Assembly: GCF_024181285.1 (NCBI RefSeq)
Contig: NZ_CP051201.1
Coordinates: 1 to 64,000, forward strand
DNA length: 64,000 nt
DNA from: Treponema sp. OMZ 790
Lineage (GTDB): Bacteria > Spirochaetota > Spirochaetia > Treponematales > Treponemataceae
Reading direction: 5' to 3'
The notes under the pieces are model-generated. The model had not been told where the DNA came from. It was given only the letters and a program-made list of their open reading frames with translations, and made no database searches. Below are positions 33,989-42,604 of the stretch, one piece after another (within the stretch, counting starts at the first letter, position 1; each line of letters opens with the position of its first letter). A program made the position numbers and the translations under genes.

Positions 33989-34531
33989 ATGAAGAAAATA
34001 GTTTTTATATTCATTTTTATCGGATCGATTTTTATGCAGTCTGTTTATGCAGGTAATCAAAAGGGCACTACTAAAATAGGTGCATATATTGGATATCCGT
34101 TCGGTATATCCTTTTCGCATAATTTTACGCAAAAAGGCCAACTTGATATTCAGATTTCCGGCATTGTAGGCTTCCCAATAAAGGGAAACAACGCTTATTT
34201 CTATTACGGAGGAGAATTTTATGTCGGTTATCTGCGTTCAGTAGCAGAACCTATTATTAATGGTGCTGTGTGTCCTTTTGAAATCGGAGGCGGTATAGGC
34301 TTGGCGCCGGTCATGGAACACACCTACCCTAATTCATCACAAAACCTGGCTATCTATATCGGAGGTTTTTTCGATCTTCGGTGGGAAGTTTTTTTTGTGA
34401 ATTTACCTCATTTTAATTTATTTTTGGATATAAGTCCCGGAGTTTATTTTAATCCGACTGCATTCAAGTATGATAGACATTTGGCAATTATTACAGGAAG
34501 AATCGGCTTGGGATTAAGATACATTTTTTAA
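33989..34531 (+). CDS. Small predicted outer-membrane beta-barrel protein
   Basis: The ATG at 33989 has AAGGAG in front and opens a clean signal peptide with a cleavage site near VYAG (residues 18-21). The mature part of about 160 residues is made of alternating hydrophobic strands with aromatic ends (KIGAYIGYPFGISF, LDIQISG, AYFYYGGEFYVGYL) and ends RYIF, a terminal Phe as in many outer-membrane barrels. It is not recognised as a known family. It stands alone between the interrupted ClbS-like gene and a convergent regulator gene. Confidence 0.7.
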   Translation: MKKIVFIFIFIGSIFMQSVYAGNQKGTTKIGAYIGYPFGISFSHNFTQKGQLDIQISGIVGFPIKGNNAYFYYGGEFYVGYLRSVAEPIINGAVCPFEIGGGIGLAPVMEHTYPNSSQNLAIYIGGFFDLRWEVFFVNLPHFNLFLDISPGVYFNPTAFKYDRHLAIITGRIGLGLRYIF

Positions 34532-34598
34532 GCTGCCTATAATAAATCCGGTTATTATAAGAAATTGCGGTGATTTGTACCGATGTAACATTGTTTTT

Positions 34599-35498
34599 TT
34601 AAAAATGCTTTTTCATAATTTCTGCTGCAAGGCGGGCGATTTCTTCTTTTAACCTTTTCGGCTCGAGGATTTCTACTTCGGTACCAAGTGACAGGATAAA
34701 ACCGCAGACCCATGAATCAAAGGGGAGAGCTGCATTCAGGGTATACGAGCCGTCGGAATCCTTTGTAATAAGCTCCGGAGGAAATTCATCGTAGAGTCTG
34801 TAGACTGTTTTAGCGGTACATTTTAATTTAATGTTTGTAAGCGAAACCGGTGCAGCCTCTTTATGGTCAGGCATTTTATTCAGTAAGTCAGTACGGTTAA
34901 ATGCCGTTAAAGTCTTTGTAATAGAAAGAATACGGGTTAATCTGAAAAGCCTGTAATCGTTTTTTTCGGTACAATAGCACTCGGCATACCACGCCTTTGA
35001 TTTATACAAAAATCGCAAGGGATAAACCATGCGCTCGCTTTTTTCTCCATAAGAGCTGATGTATTCCAGCTTGACGGCGCGGCATTCCAAAACCGCCTGC
35101 TTCAATGTTTCAAAAATGCCGTTACCGTTTTCACTTCCCCAAATTGAATAGTCGATTTTAACCCAGTCCGTATTTTTTTGAAAGATTGCAGATAAACGGT
35201 TCAAAATGGATTCGGTGTGTATCTCATCGATTGGTGAAAGGCATTGCAGTGCAAGCAGAATTTTTTCCTGCTCTTCTTTTGTTAAAATCGATTTATTGAT
35301 TGTGTAGCTTTCATCGATAAAAATACCGCCGCCTGTTCCCTGCATTGTATATACGGGGATTCCTGCGGTACTTAAAATATCCATATCGCGGTAAATAGTA
35401 CGTACCGATACTCCGAATTTTTTTGCAAGCTCCTGTGCAGTTGTCTGCTTCCGGTTGAGAAGAATGAATACGATTTCAAAAAGTCTTTCAGCGCGCAT
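34599..35498 (-). CDS. WYL-domain transcriptional regulator (YafY-like)
   Basis: This 299-residue regulator has an N-terminal winged helix of the HTH_11 type (LAKKFGVSVRTIYRDMD, about 22-38). The middle WYL domain has the pattern KAWYAECYC and a following Arg (FRLTR) that binds ligands such as nucleic acids. The C-terminal domain (WCX) ends near the stop. WYL regulators often control genes responding to DNA damage or stress, or nearby defence genes. The only close genes are the antitoxin-Doc pair, so the target is unclear. Confidence 0.9.
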   Translation of the reverse strand: MRAERLFEIVFILLNRKQTTAQELAKKFGVSVRTIYRDMDILSTAGIPVYTMQGTGGGIFIDESYTINKSILTKEEQEKILLALQCLSPIDEIHTESILNRLSAIFQKNTDWVKIDYSIWGSENGNGIFETLKQAVLECRAVKLEYISSYGEKSERMVYPLRFLYKSKAWYAECYCTEKNDYRLFRLTRILSITKTLTAFNRTDLLNKMPDHKEAAPVSLTNIKLKCTAKTVYRLYDEFPPELITKDSDGSYTLNAALPFDSWVCGFILSLGTEVEILEPKRLKEEIARLAAEIMKKHF

Positions 35499-35540
35499 GG
35501 TTAAATCTAAAACAGTCCGGAGCAGGTTGTTATGTGTTTT

Positions 35541-35918
35541 CTATATTTTGTGCTCCACGAACCAGTCTTTTATTTTTTCTTGTTTTATCTTGCCTGAAGC
35601 TATTTCAAATCCAAAATTAATTAGTTCCTCTTGAGTATAATTCAAATCAATTCCATTTATTTTAAGAAAAATCAATGATAAATGGATACCTATTCTTTTA
35701 TTTCCATCTAAAAAAGGATGATTTTCAATTAGTGAATAACAAAGTTGAGCTGCCTTATTTAAAGTCGATGGATATAATTCTTTTCCATCAAAAGTTTGAA
35801 ATATTGATTTTAGGCTTGAGTCCAAAAGATTTAATTCCCGAACTCCATGTACTCCTCCGGTTTTTGTAATTAAAGATGAATGAATTTTTAAAACCTGTTC
35901 TTCCGAGAAGAAATTCAT
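35541..35918 (-). CDS. Doc-type toxin, copy 2 (complete)
   Basis: This 125-residue Fic-fold toxin has the Doc motif HPFLDGNKR (67-75) and an unbroken C terminus ending WFVEHKI. It is the better reference for the family since copy 1 (32404-32829) has lost this end. It overlaps the antitoxin gene by four bases. EF-Tu phosphorylation is the known activity of Doc; whether this protein does the same is inferred from the motif. Confidence 0.9.
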   Translation of the reverse strand: MNFFSEEQVLKIHSSLITKTGGVHGVRELNLLDSSLKSIFQTFDGKELYPSTLNKAAQLCYSLIENHPFLDGNKRIGIHLSLIFLKINGIDLNYTQEELINFGFEIASGKIKQEKIKDWFVEHKI

Positions 35919-36118
35919 TTTGCCAATTCCTGATAGGCTTTCATATTTTTGGTAATTATTGAATCGGAAATTTCAGATAGTTGCTGGTTAGGAATAGTAT
36001 CATAACAATTATCTTCATCTAAAATGGTAATTATCACTTTTCTCCCGTTATATTGGTCAAGTACACAATCTTTTATATAAACAGTATTATCTTGAATTAT
36101 TCCTGTCGTTGCAAACAT
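35915..36118 (-). CDS. Antitoxin of Doc, copy 2
   Basis: This 67-residue antitoxin parallels copy 1, with the same start MFATTGI and the same C-terminal helix ISDSIITKNMKAYQELAK. The similarity between the copies extends about 60 bases upstream, into CTATAGCA and TTTTTCAATTAT, so promoter and genes were duplicated together. A GGAGGTG ribosome site is in place. Confidence 0.85.
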   Translation of the reverse strand: MFATTGIIQDNTVYIKDCVLDQYNGRKVIITILDEDNCYDTIPNQQLSEISDSIITKNMKAYQELAK

Positions 36119-36297
36119 AAGACACCTCCTGTATTACTATAGCATATTTTTCAATTATCTTCCAGCAATAAATAATATTTTATTTACTGAATTAACAATT
36201 ACATTTATTATATTTGAGTATAGTATTAACATAATATTAAATTAAATCGTAATGCAAGCTGCATTTAGATTCTGTAAGCTGTCAAGAAAATAAAAAA

Positions 36298-36332
36298 CCC
36301 GACAGGCAAAAGGAGGAGAAAAACCTGTCGGG
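36298..36332 (-). terminator. Hairpin with CCTCC-rich loop, possible small RNA terminator
   Basis: CCCGACAGG and CCTGTCGGG form a perfect 9-bp stem. Read on the minus strand, the loop is TTTTTCTCCTCCTTTTG and a T6 run follows, as in an intrinsic terminator. A second CCTCC lies 16-20 bases before it. Read on the plus strand, the loop carries AGGAGG. No gene is nearby on the minus strand to need this terminator. The rest of the 404-base gap 36119-36522 holds an AT-rich stretch with a possible plus-strand promoter (TTGAGT at 36214, TTAAAT at 36237) and no gene I can support. Confidence 0.45.
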
Positions 36333-36522
36333 AAACTGCAAAGGAGGTATATTGAATTGTTTGTTGTCGTTCAACATACACTAAACAAAACTATTTATAG
36401 GGTTTTAGTTACATGAAATTTTGAAATTTAAGAAGAATTTTTATATTTTTTTATAAAAATACTCTTTTTTTCTTGTAAAAACTTTTTTTAAAGGTTTAGG
36501 CTTAAAATACCGATAAGAAAAT

Positions 36523-37791
36523 GTGAAATACCGTATTTTTAAGAATAACATTTTAAAAAAACTTATTTTTTTTGTATTTATATCGGCTTTTTCTCTTCTT
36601 TTTGCCCAATCGAATGAAAAAAATGACGAATTTCTTTTTAAATTTAAATTTATTGATGGTGATGCCTATAAAGTTCACTCTGTTGTAGATGAAAAAGTCT
36701 ATGTAAACGGAAAATTTCATCATCAAGCTAATATTATAAATAGAATTGAGGTAGAAGTCTCGGATATACAGGCAGGAGAGGGGGTGAAACCTGCCTCAGC
36801 TCTTTTTTCATGCATGTTTATGACCAGCGAGCAAAATTCCAATAAAACCTTTGACTGGTCCCGCAATTATCCAAGCATTTTTAGGCGTGATGAGGCCGGT
36901 TTTTACTCTATCGGCGATGAATATTTTATGCCTGTGGTGCGGAATGTTCCGGCCTTTCCGAATCATCCCGTTAAACCCGGCGATACTTGGTCGGGTGAGG
37001 GTTTTGAAGCTCACGATTTTAGGGATGCTTTCGGAATCGAAAAGCCCTTTACCTTTCCGTTTAAGGTTGATTATCAATATATAGGTCTTGCAGAAATAGA
37101 CGGGCAAACCTACCGCCATATAACGGCAAGCTATGACTTAAATCATATTGTTCCACGAGAGGTTCTTAAAAATTACAAGGGCGAAATAGATGTTCCTATT
37201 AAAATTTTAGGTAAATCGAGGCAAAACCTCTACTGGGATGAAGAAAGAGGAAATCTTTTTTGTTATAATGAAGAATTCAACATTAAAATGTTCCTTTATT
37301 CGGGCTACACTTACGATTTTATCGGAAATGCAAAAGCCGAGGTCATTGAAGTAAAAAAAATAGATAAAGGCACCGAAGAAGAAATAAAAAAGAGCGTTGA
37401 AGACCTAAATCTTGAAAATACCACTGTTGAAAAGACAGACGAAGGCTTAACAATCAGTATTGAAAATATTCAATTTTTGCCCGATTCGGCCGTTTTAAGA
37501 GATAGTGAAAAAGAAAAATTAAAAAAAATAGGCGAAATCCTCTCAAAATTCTCCGATAGGGAATTCTTGATCTCAGGTCATACGGCCTTAGCCGGCACCG
37601 AAAAAGAAAGGCAAAAGCTTTCCGAAGAGAGGGCTGCCGCCGTAGCCAATTATCTTATAGATTTGGGCGTCCAAGACCGGGAACATGTTTATACCCGAGG
37701 TTTCGGAGCCCGCCGCCCTGTTGCAGCCAACAATTCGCCCGAAAACATGGCAAAAAATAGGCGCGTAGAAATCACCATCTTGGACAAGTAA
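36523..37791 (+). CDS. Secreted OmpA-domain protein
   Basis: This 422-residue protein starts with GTG at 36523; the ATG two bases earlier is followed by a stop. An N-terminal signal peptide (LKKLIFFVFISAFSLLFAQ) is followed by a large beta-rich domain (about 35-290) that I cannot name. The last 120 residues form an OmpA-like domain: FLPDSAVLR, ISGHTALAGT, then LSEERAAAVANYL and NRRVEITI. OmpA domains bind peptidoglycan, so the protein probably tethers the outer membrane or a surface domain to the wall. The gene ends in a strong terminator. Confidence 0.85.
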   Translation: MKYRIFKNNILKKLIFFVFISAFSLLFAQSNEKNDEFLFKFKFIDGDAYKVHSVVDEKVYVNGKFHHQANIINRIEVEVSDIQAGEGVKPASALFSCMFMTSEQNSNKTFDWSRNYPSIFRRDEAGFYSIGDEYFMPVVRNVPAFPNHPVKPGDTWSGEGFEAHDFRDAFGIEKPFTFPFKVDYQYIGLAEIDGQTYRHITASYDLNHIVPREVLKNYKGEIDVPIKILGKSRQNLYWDEERGNLFCYNEEFNIKMFLYSGYTYDFIGNAKAEVIEVKKIDKGTEEEIKKSVEDLNLENTTVEKTDEGLTISIENIQFLPDSAVLRDSEKEKLKKIGEILSKFSDREFLISGHTALAGTEKERQKLSEERAAAVANYLIDLGVQDREHVYTRGFGARRPVAANNSPENMAKNRRVEITILDK

Positions 37792-37800
37792 GATTAAAAA

Positions 37801-37843
37801 AAAGCCCCCTTATCTTCAATAGAAGTTAAGGGGGCTTTTTTTA
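37801..37843. terminator. Strong intrinsic terminator between convergent genes
   Basis: AAAGCCCCCTTA (37801-37812) and TAAGGGGGCTTT (37827-37838) pair perfectly with flanking A and T runs. It can serve both the OmpA-domain gene and the convergent POR gene. Confidence 0.92.
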
Positions 37844-37859
37844 TACGGTAATTCGGCTT

Positions 37860-40800
37860 TTAGAAGGGTCTATCAGCCAAATACTTGTATTCCTGCCACT
37901 GCCTCTTAGCCTTAGCAACAGCCTTATCCAAGAGCATCTGAGCTCTTGCAGGATCGGCGTTCTTTAAGGTCTTGAAGCGGACTTCTTTGTACATAAAGTC
38001 GGCAAGATTAAAGTCGGGTTCCTTGCTGTCAAGCTGGAAGGGGTTTTTGTCTTGCTCGACAAGTCTCGGATCGTATCTGTAAAGGGGCCATAAACCGCAA
38101 GAAACAGCCTCTTTTTGGTTTGTCATACCCTTGGTCATGTTGATACCATGGTTGATACAGTGACTGTAAGCAATGATAATCGAAGGTCCGTCATAGCTTT
38201 CGGCTTCGCGGAAGGCCTTGATTACCTGGCTCATGTTTGCACCCATCGAAATGTGGGCAACATAAACATAGCCGTAGCTAATAGCCATCATACCCAAGTC
38301 TTTTTTGCTTATATCCTTACCGGAAGCTGCAAATTTTGCAACGGCACCGATAGGTGTTGCCTTTGACATCTGTCCGCCGGTATTCGAGTAAACTTCAGTG
38401 TCCATTACAAGAACATTGATGTTTTTGCCTGAGGCAAGAACATGGTCTAAACCGCCGTAACCGATATCGTAGGCCCATCCGTCTCCTCCGAGAATCCAAA
38501 CGGAGCGTTTGATAAAGTGGTCGGTTAAAGAGTCCAATTCCTTGGCCAATTCGTCTTTTGAACCGGCTAATTCTTTTTTGAGTTCGGCAACGAAACTTCT
38601 CTGATCTTCGATAGCGGCATCATCTTCTTGACTGTTGTTTAGAATCTTGTCGATTACTCCGGCTGCAATTCCCTTTTCTTTTACCTTAACGGCAACTTCA
38701 CGGGCATAAACAGCGAGCTTATCGCTTGTTAATCTCATACCGTAGCCGAATTCTGCGGCATCTTCAAATAGTGAGTTAGACCAAGCAGGTCCTCTTCCGT
38801 CGCATCGTTTTGCATAGGGTGTGGTTGGCAAGTTTCCGCCGTAGATTGAAGAACAGCCTGTTGCGTTTGCAATAACGGCCCTGTCTCCGAAAAGCTGTGA
38901 AAGAAGCTTTACATAAGGTGTTTCACCGCAGCCTGCACAAGCTCCCGAGAACTCGAAGAGCGGGCGCTTCATACCGATGCCCTTGGGGACGCTCAAGTTA
39001 AGTTTTTTTACATCCGGATCCGGAATATCTTTAAAGAAGAAGTCCCAGTTTGCAACTTCCTGCTTTCTATTTTCAACAAAGTTCTCCATGTTGATGGCTT
39101 TAATTTCGGGATTTTCCTTGGACTTTGCAGGACACTGTTGAACGCAAAGGCCGCATCCTGTACAGTCTTCAACCGAAACTTGAATTGTGAACTTGGCGCC
39201 TTCAAATTCCTTGCCCTTATAGTCGCAAGACTTAAAGCCTTGGGGTGCCTTTGCCAAAAGTGAGCCGTCATAGGCCTTCATTCGGATACAGGCATGAGGA
39301 CAAACAACAGTACACTGACCGCACTGAATACAGATATCGCTCTTCCAAATCGGAACATGCTCTGCGATAGCTCTCTTTTCATATTGAGTTGTGGCAGTCG
39401 GGAAGGTTCCGTCTTCAGGCATTTCGCTCACTCTTATGTCATCACCCTTTTGGATAGCAACCTTGCCCAAAACATTCTTTACAAAGTCGGGTGCATCTCC
39501 TGTGATTGCAGGATGCATCTTGAGCTTGCTTGTTGCTGTCTTGGGATAGTCAACTTTTTCAACTCCCTCAAGAGCCATGTCTATAGTCGTAATATTCTTT
39601 TGAACAATTTCGGGGCCTTTCTTTCCGTAGGATTTTTCGATGAATTTTTTGATTAGGTCTACGGCTTCGGCTTCAGGCAAGATTCCGAAGATTTTGAAGA
39701 AGGCTGTCTGCATAACAACGTTGATTCTGTTGCCCATTCCGGCTTTTTCTGCAATCTTGATAGCATCGATTACGTAGAATTTTGCTTCTTTTTCGATAAT
39801 CTGCTTTTGAACCTCGATGGGCATATTGTCCCAAATCTCGTCTTTTCCGTAAGGAGCATTCAAGAGGAAGGTTCCGCCTTTTTTAAGGCTGTGGAGCATA
39901 TCGTAGGTTTCAAGATAGCTGAACTTATGGCAGGCAACGAAGTCTGCGTTTGTAATTAAGTAGGGCTTTCGGATTGCATGCTTTCCGAATCTCAAGTGAG
40001 AAATCGTAAAACCGCCCGATTTTTTACTGTCATAGGAGAAGTAGGCTTGAGCCTTGTTATCTGTAGCTTCACCGATGATCTTAATTGAGTTCTTGTTGGC
40101 ACCTACAGTACCGTCTGAACCCAAACCGAAGAACATGGCCTGATGCATGTCTTTATCTTCAAGCTTGAAGTTGGGATCGTACTTGATGCTTGTGTGTGTA
40201 ACATCATCTTCGATACCTACCGAGAAGTTGGACTTCTTTTCGCCTTCGAGGTTGTCGAATACGCCCTTAACCATGGCCGGTGTAAACTCTTTTGAACCGA
40301 GACCGTAGCGTCCGCCGATGATGACGGGATATTGTGTAAAGGGGCATTTTTTTGCAGCCTGCATTTCGCCGATGGCTGTTCTTACATCTTCGTAGAGGGG
40401 TTCACCCAGAGAACCGGGCTCTTTACATCTGTCAAGAACTGCGATACCCTTTAATGTTGCAGGTAGAGCCTTTACAAAGTGTTCGGCGCTGAAGGGCCTG
40501 TAAAGTCTTACCTTGAGAACGCCGTACTTTCCGCCCTTGGAATTAAGTTCGTCTACAGTTTCTTCAACTGTGTCTGCACCTGAACCCATGAGGATTATAA
40601 CCTGTTCGGCATCCTTTGCTCCGTAGTAGTCGTAAAGGTGATATTGTCTTCCCGTAAGGCTTGCATACTTATCCATTTGCTTTTGAACAATTTCGGGAGT
40701 AGCAAGATAGTATTTGTTTACGGCTTCTCGTCCCTGGAAGTAAATATCCGGGTTTTGTGCAGTTCCGCGAAGCTCAGGGCTCTCAGGAGTTAAACCGCGT

Positions 40801-41420
40801 TTTCGGTGAGCTCTGACAAGTTCATCGCTTACCATCTGGCGCATAATGTCGTAAGAAACTTCTTCTATCTTTTGAATTTCGTGAGAAGTTCTAAATCCGT
40901 CAAAGAAGTGGAGGAAGGGAACTCTTGATTCCAATGTGGCCGCATGAGAAATAATGGCAAGGTCCATAACTTCCTGTACGGAGTTGGATGCGAGCATTGC
41001 CCAACCTGTCTGGCGGCAAGCCATTACGTCTTGGTGATCTCCGAAGATTGAAAGAGCACTGCAAGCTACGGCGCGGGCAGCAATGTGGAATACTGTGCTT
41101 GTCAACTCACCGGCTATTTTGTACATATTCGGAATCATTAAGAGCAAGCCCTGAGATGCAGTAAATGTTGAAGAGAGAGCACCTGTGGTTAAGGCTCCGT
41201 GTACGGCACCTGCGGCGCCTCCTTCGGATTGAAGCTCAACAACATCGGGAACTGTGCCCCAAATATTTTCTCTTCCGCGGGCTGAATATTCATCAGCAAC
41301 CTCACCCATCGGGCTTGACGGTGTGATCGGGTAGATGGCAATTACCTCGCTTAAAGCGTGGGCAACGTGACCGGCAGCAGTATTACCGTCGATCATTACA
41401 AGTTTTTTTTCTTGGCTCAT
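37860..41420 (-). CDS. nifJ: Pyruvate:ferredoxin (flavodoxin) oxidoreductase
   Basis: This 1186-residue single-chain enzyme oxidises pyruvate to acetyl-CoA and CO2 and passes electrons to ferredoxin or flavodoxin. Domains from the N terminus are the pyruvate-binding part (YPITPSSPMGE), the gamma and CoA regions, and two [4Fe-4S] clusters: CIQCGQCTVVC at 697-707 and CTGCGLCVQQC at 753-763. The thiamine-diphosphate domain follows, with CAGCGE, ATGCSSIYGG and GDGWAYDIGYGG. All motifs are complete and the length is standard. A GGACGG ribosome site precedes the ATG. It is the main route from pyruvate to acetyl-CoA in anaerobes that lack pyruvate dehydrogenase, which fits this organism. Confidence 0.98.
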   Translation of the reverse strand: MSQEKKLVMIDGNTAAGHVAHALSEVIAIYPITPSSPMGEVADEYSARGRENIWGTVPDVVELQSEGGAAGAVHGALTTGALSSTFTASQGLLLMIPNMYKIAGELTSTVFHIAARAVACSALSIFGDHQDVMACRQTGWAMLASNSVQEVMDLAIISHAATLESRVPFLHFFDGFRTSHEIQKIEEVSYDIMRQMVSDELVRAHRKRGLTPESPELRGTAQNPDIYFQGREAVNKYYLATPEIVQKQMDKYASLTGRQYHLYDYYGAKDAEQVIILMGSGADTVEETVDELNSKGGKYGVLKVRLYRPFSAEHFVKALPATLKGIAVLDRCKEPGSLGEPLYEDVRTAIGEMQAAKKCPFTQYPVIIGGRYGLGSKEFTPAMVKGVFDNLEGEKKSNFSVGIEDDVTHTSIKYDPNFKLEDKDMHQAMFFGLGSDGTVGANKNSIKIIGEATDNKAQAYFSYDSKKSGGFTISHLRFGKHAIRKPYLITNADFVACHKFSYLETYDMLHSLKKGGTFLLNAPYGKDEIWDNMPIEVQKQIIEKEAKFYVIDAIKIAEKAGMGNRINVVMQTAFFKIFGILPEAEAVDLIKKFIEKSYGKKGPEIVQKNITTIDMALEGVEKVDYPKTATSKLKMHPAITGDAPDFVKNVLGKVAIQKGDDIRVSEMPEDGTFPTATTQYEKRAIAEHVPIWKSDICIQCGQCTVVCPHACIRMKAYDGSLLAKAPQGFKSCDYKGKEFEGAKFTIQVSVEDCTGCGLCVQQCPAKSKENPEIKAINMENFVENRKQEVANWDFFFKDIPDPDVKKLNLSVPKGIGMKRPLFEFSGACAGCGETPYVKLLSQLFGDRAVIANATGCSSIYGGNLPTTPYAKRCDGRGPAWSNSLFEDAAEFGYGMRLTSDKLAVYAREVAVKVKEKGIAAGVIDKILNNSQEDDAAIEDQRSFVAELKKELAGSKDELAKELDSLTDHFIKRSVWILGGDGWAYDIGYGGLDHVLASGKNINVLVMDTEVYSNTGGQMSKATPIGAVAKFAASGKDISKKDLGMMAISYGYVYVAHISMGANMSQVIKAFREAESYDGPSIIIAYSHCINHGINMTKGMTNQKEAVSCGLWPLYRYDPRLVEQDKNPFQLDSKEPDFNLADFMYKEVRFKTLKNADPARAQMLLDKAVAKAKRQWQEYKYLADRPF

Positions 41421-41647
41421 AAAAACCGTCCTTATAAAAGTATTAGGGATTATTCAAGTCTATTATATAAGGGGAAGAATATGATTTAAAAGCATACTGC
41501 ATATAACGGAAATAAACAGTCCCAGTCGACTATACTACCATAAATTTTATATTTTTTCAAGGGAGTAATCCATATTATGAAAAATGTGCCGACACGCTCA
41601 ATTGACTAAAATCGCTTTTTTATGTACAATAGTAAATTGAGGATATT

Positions 41648-42586
41648 ATGACTGAAAGATCCGTACAGAGTAAACTGAATAATGCATTAAACATCCTCAA
41701 GCAGGGGGATCTAAGGGGATCCTATGCCGAGCTTGAAAGATTGTTAAAGGATGACTTGGAAAATGCAGAAATCGATTATACTCTAAAGGGCGTGCGCTTT
41801 TGGGAAGATAGGCTGGAGAAGGCAAAAAAGGCTTCTACTCCTCAGGAAAGGGCCGAGATAATGATCTCTCAGTGGAAGCCCTTTTTGGCTTATATCCGCC
41901 GCCAAGGGGAAGAAAAAGAATCGGTTATATATTCCTTAAAGTGTGCCGTTTTTACGATTGCATTGGAGTTCTATGCAGATCTTTTTAATGAAGACTCTGA
42001 GCTTCCCGATGCCGAACCCTACCGTAAAATCGGTCTTTGTTATAAGGTTCTCGGAAATTATGAAAGAGCCCTTGATTTTTTAAGATACGCCGCCGAGATC
42101 GACAAGAACTCGGGAGCGGTTTTGGCCGATTTGGCCGATTGTTATGCCTTATATGGTGAAATTAAGTTTGCAAAAGCTTTTTTTAGAGAGGCATTTTTTA
42201 TCGATCCTGCCGGGATTGAATTACAATTTCTTGAGTCTGAAATTATTCACAGGCTCATCCAAAGAGTGCTCAATCTTGGCTACAAAGTTGAAGAAATTGC
42301 CGATTGGATGCCGGTTTATGGTGTTATTGACGGGGTTTTCAACGTAAAACGGGAGCTGAGAGCTTTTGAAGTAGGGCAGTTGAAGCAAAATATCTTTTTA
42401 ATGGAAGGAGAGGTTCAAAATGCCTCTCAAGAACAAAGACACAAGCTTGTTCCGCGTTTGATAAACCATTATTTTTGGCTGATTGATCATTATGTAAGTG
42501 TAAATGAAAACAAGTCAAAAATAGATGACCTGCTTTTGCGGATAAAGGTATTAGATCAAAATATATATAATTGCTATATGAGATAG
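41648..42586 (+). CDS. TPR-repeat protein
   Basis: This 312-residue helical protein has at least two TPR-like motifs at about residues 133-190 (PYRKIGLCYKVLGNYERALD, then VLADLADCYALYGEIKFAKA). TPRs form protein-binding scaffolds. No signal peptide is seen. Only 18 bases separate it from the GreA fusion gene, so the two are co-transcribed. The helical GreA N terminus and this protein may work together, but nothing proves this. GAGG precedes the ATG. Confidence 0.8.
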   Translation: MTERSVQSKLNNALNILKQGDLRGSYAELERLLKDDLENAEIDYTLKGVRFWEDRLEKAKKASTPQERAEIMISQWKPFLAYIRRQGEEKESVIYSLKCAVFTIALEFYADLFNEDSELPDAEPYRKIGLCYKVLGNYERALDFLRYAAEIDKNSGAVLADLADCYALYGEIKFAKAFFREAFFIDPAGIELQFLESEIIHRLIQRVLNLGYKVEEIADWMPVYGVIDGVFNVKRELRAFEVGQLKQNIFLMEGEVQNASQEQRHKLVPRLINHYFWLIDHYVSVNENKSKIDDLLLRIKVLDQNIYNCYMR

Positions 42587-42604
42587 CAGAGTTTCGGAGG
42601 ATTT

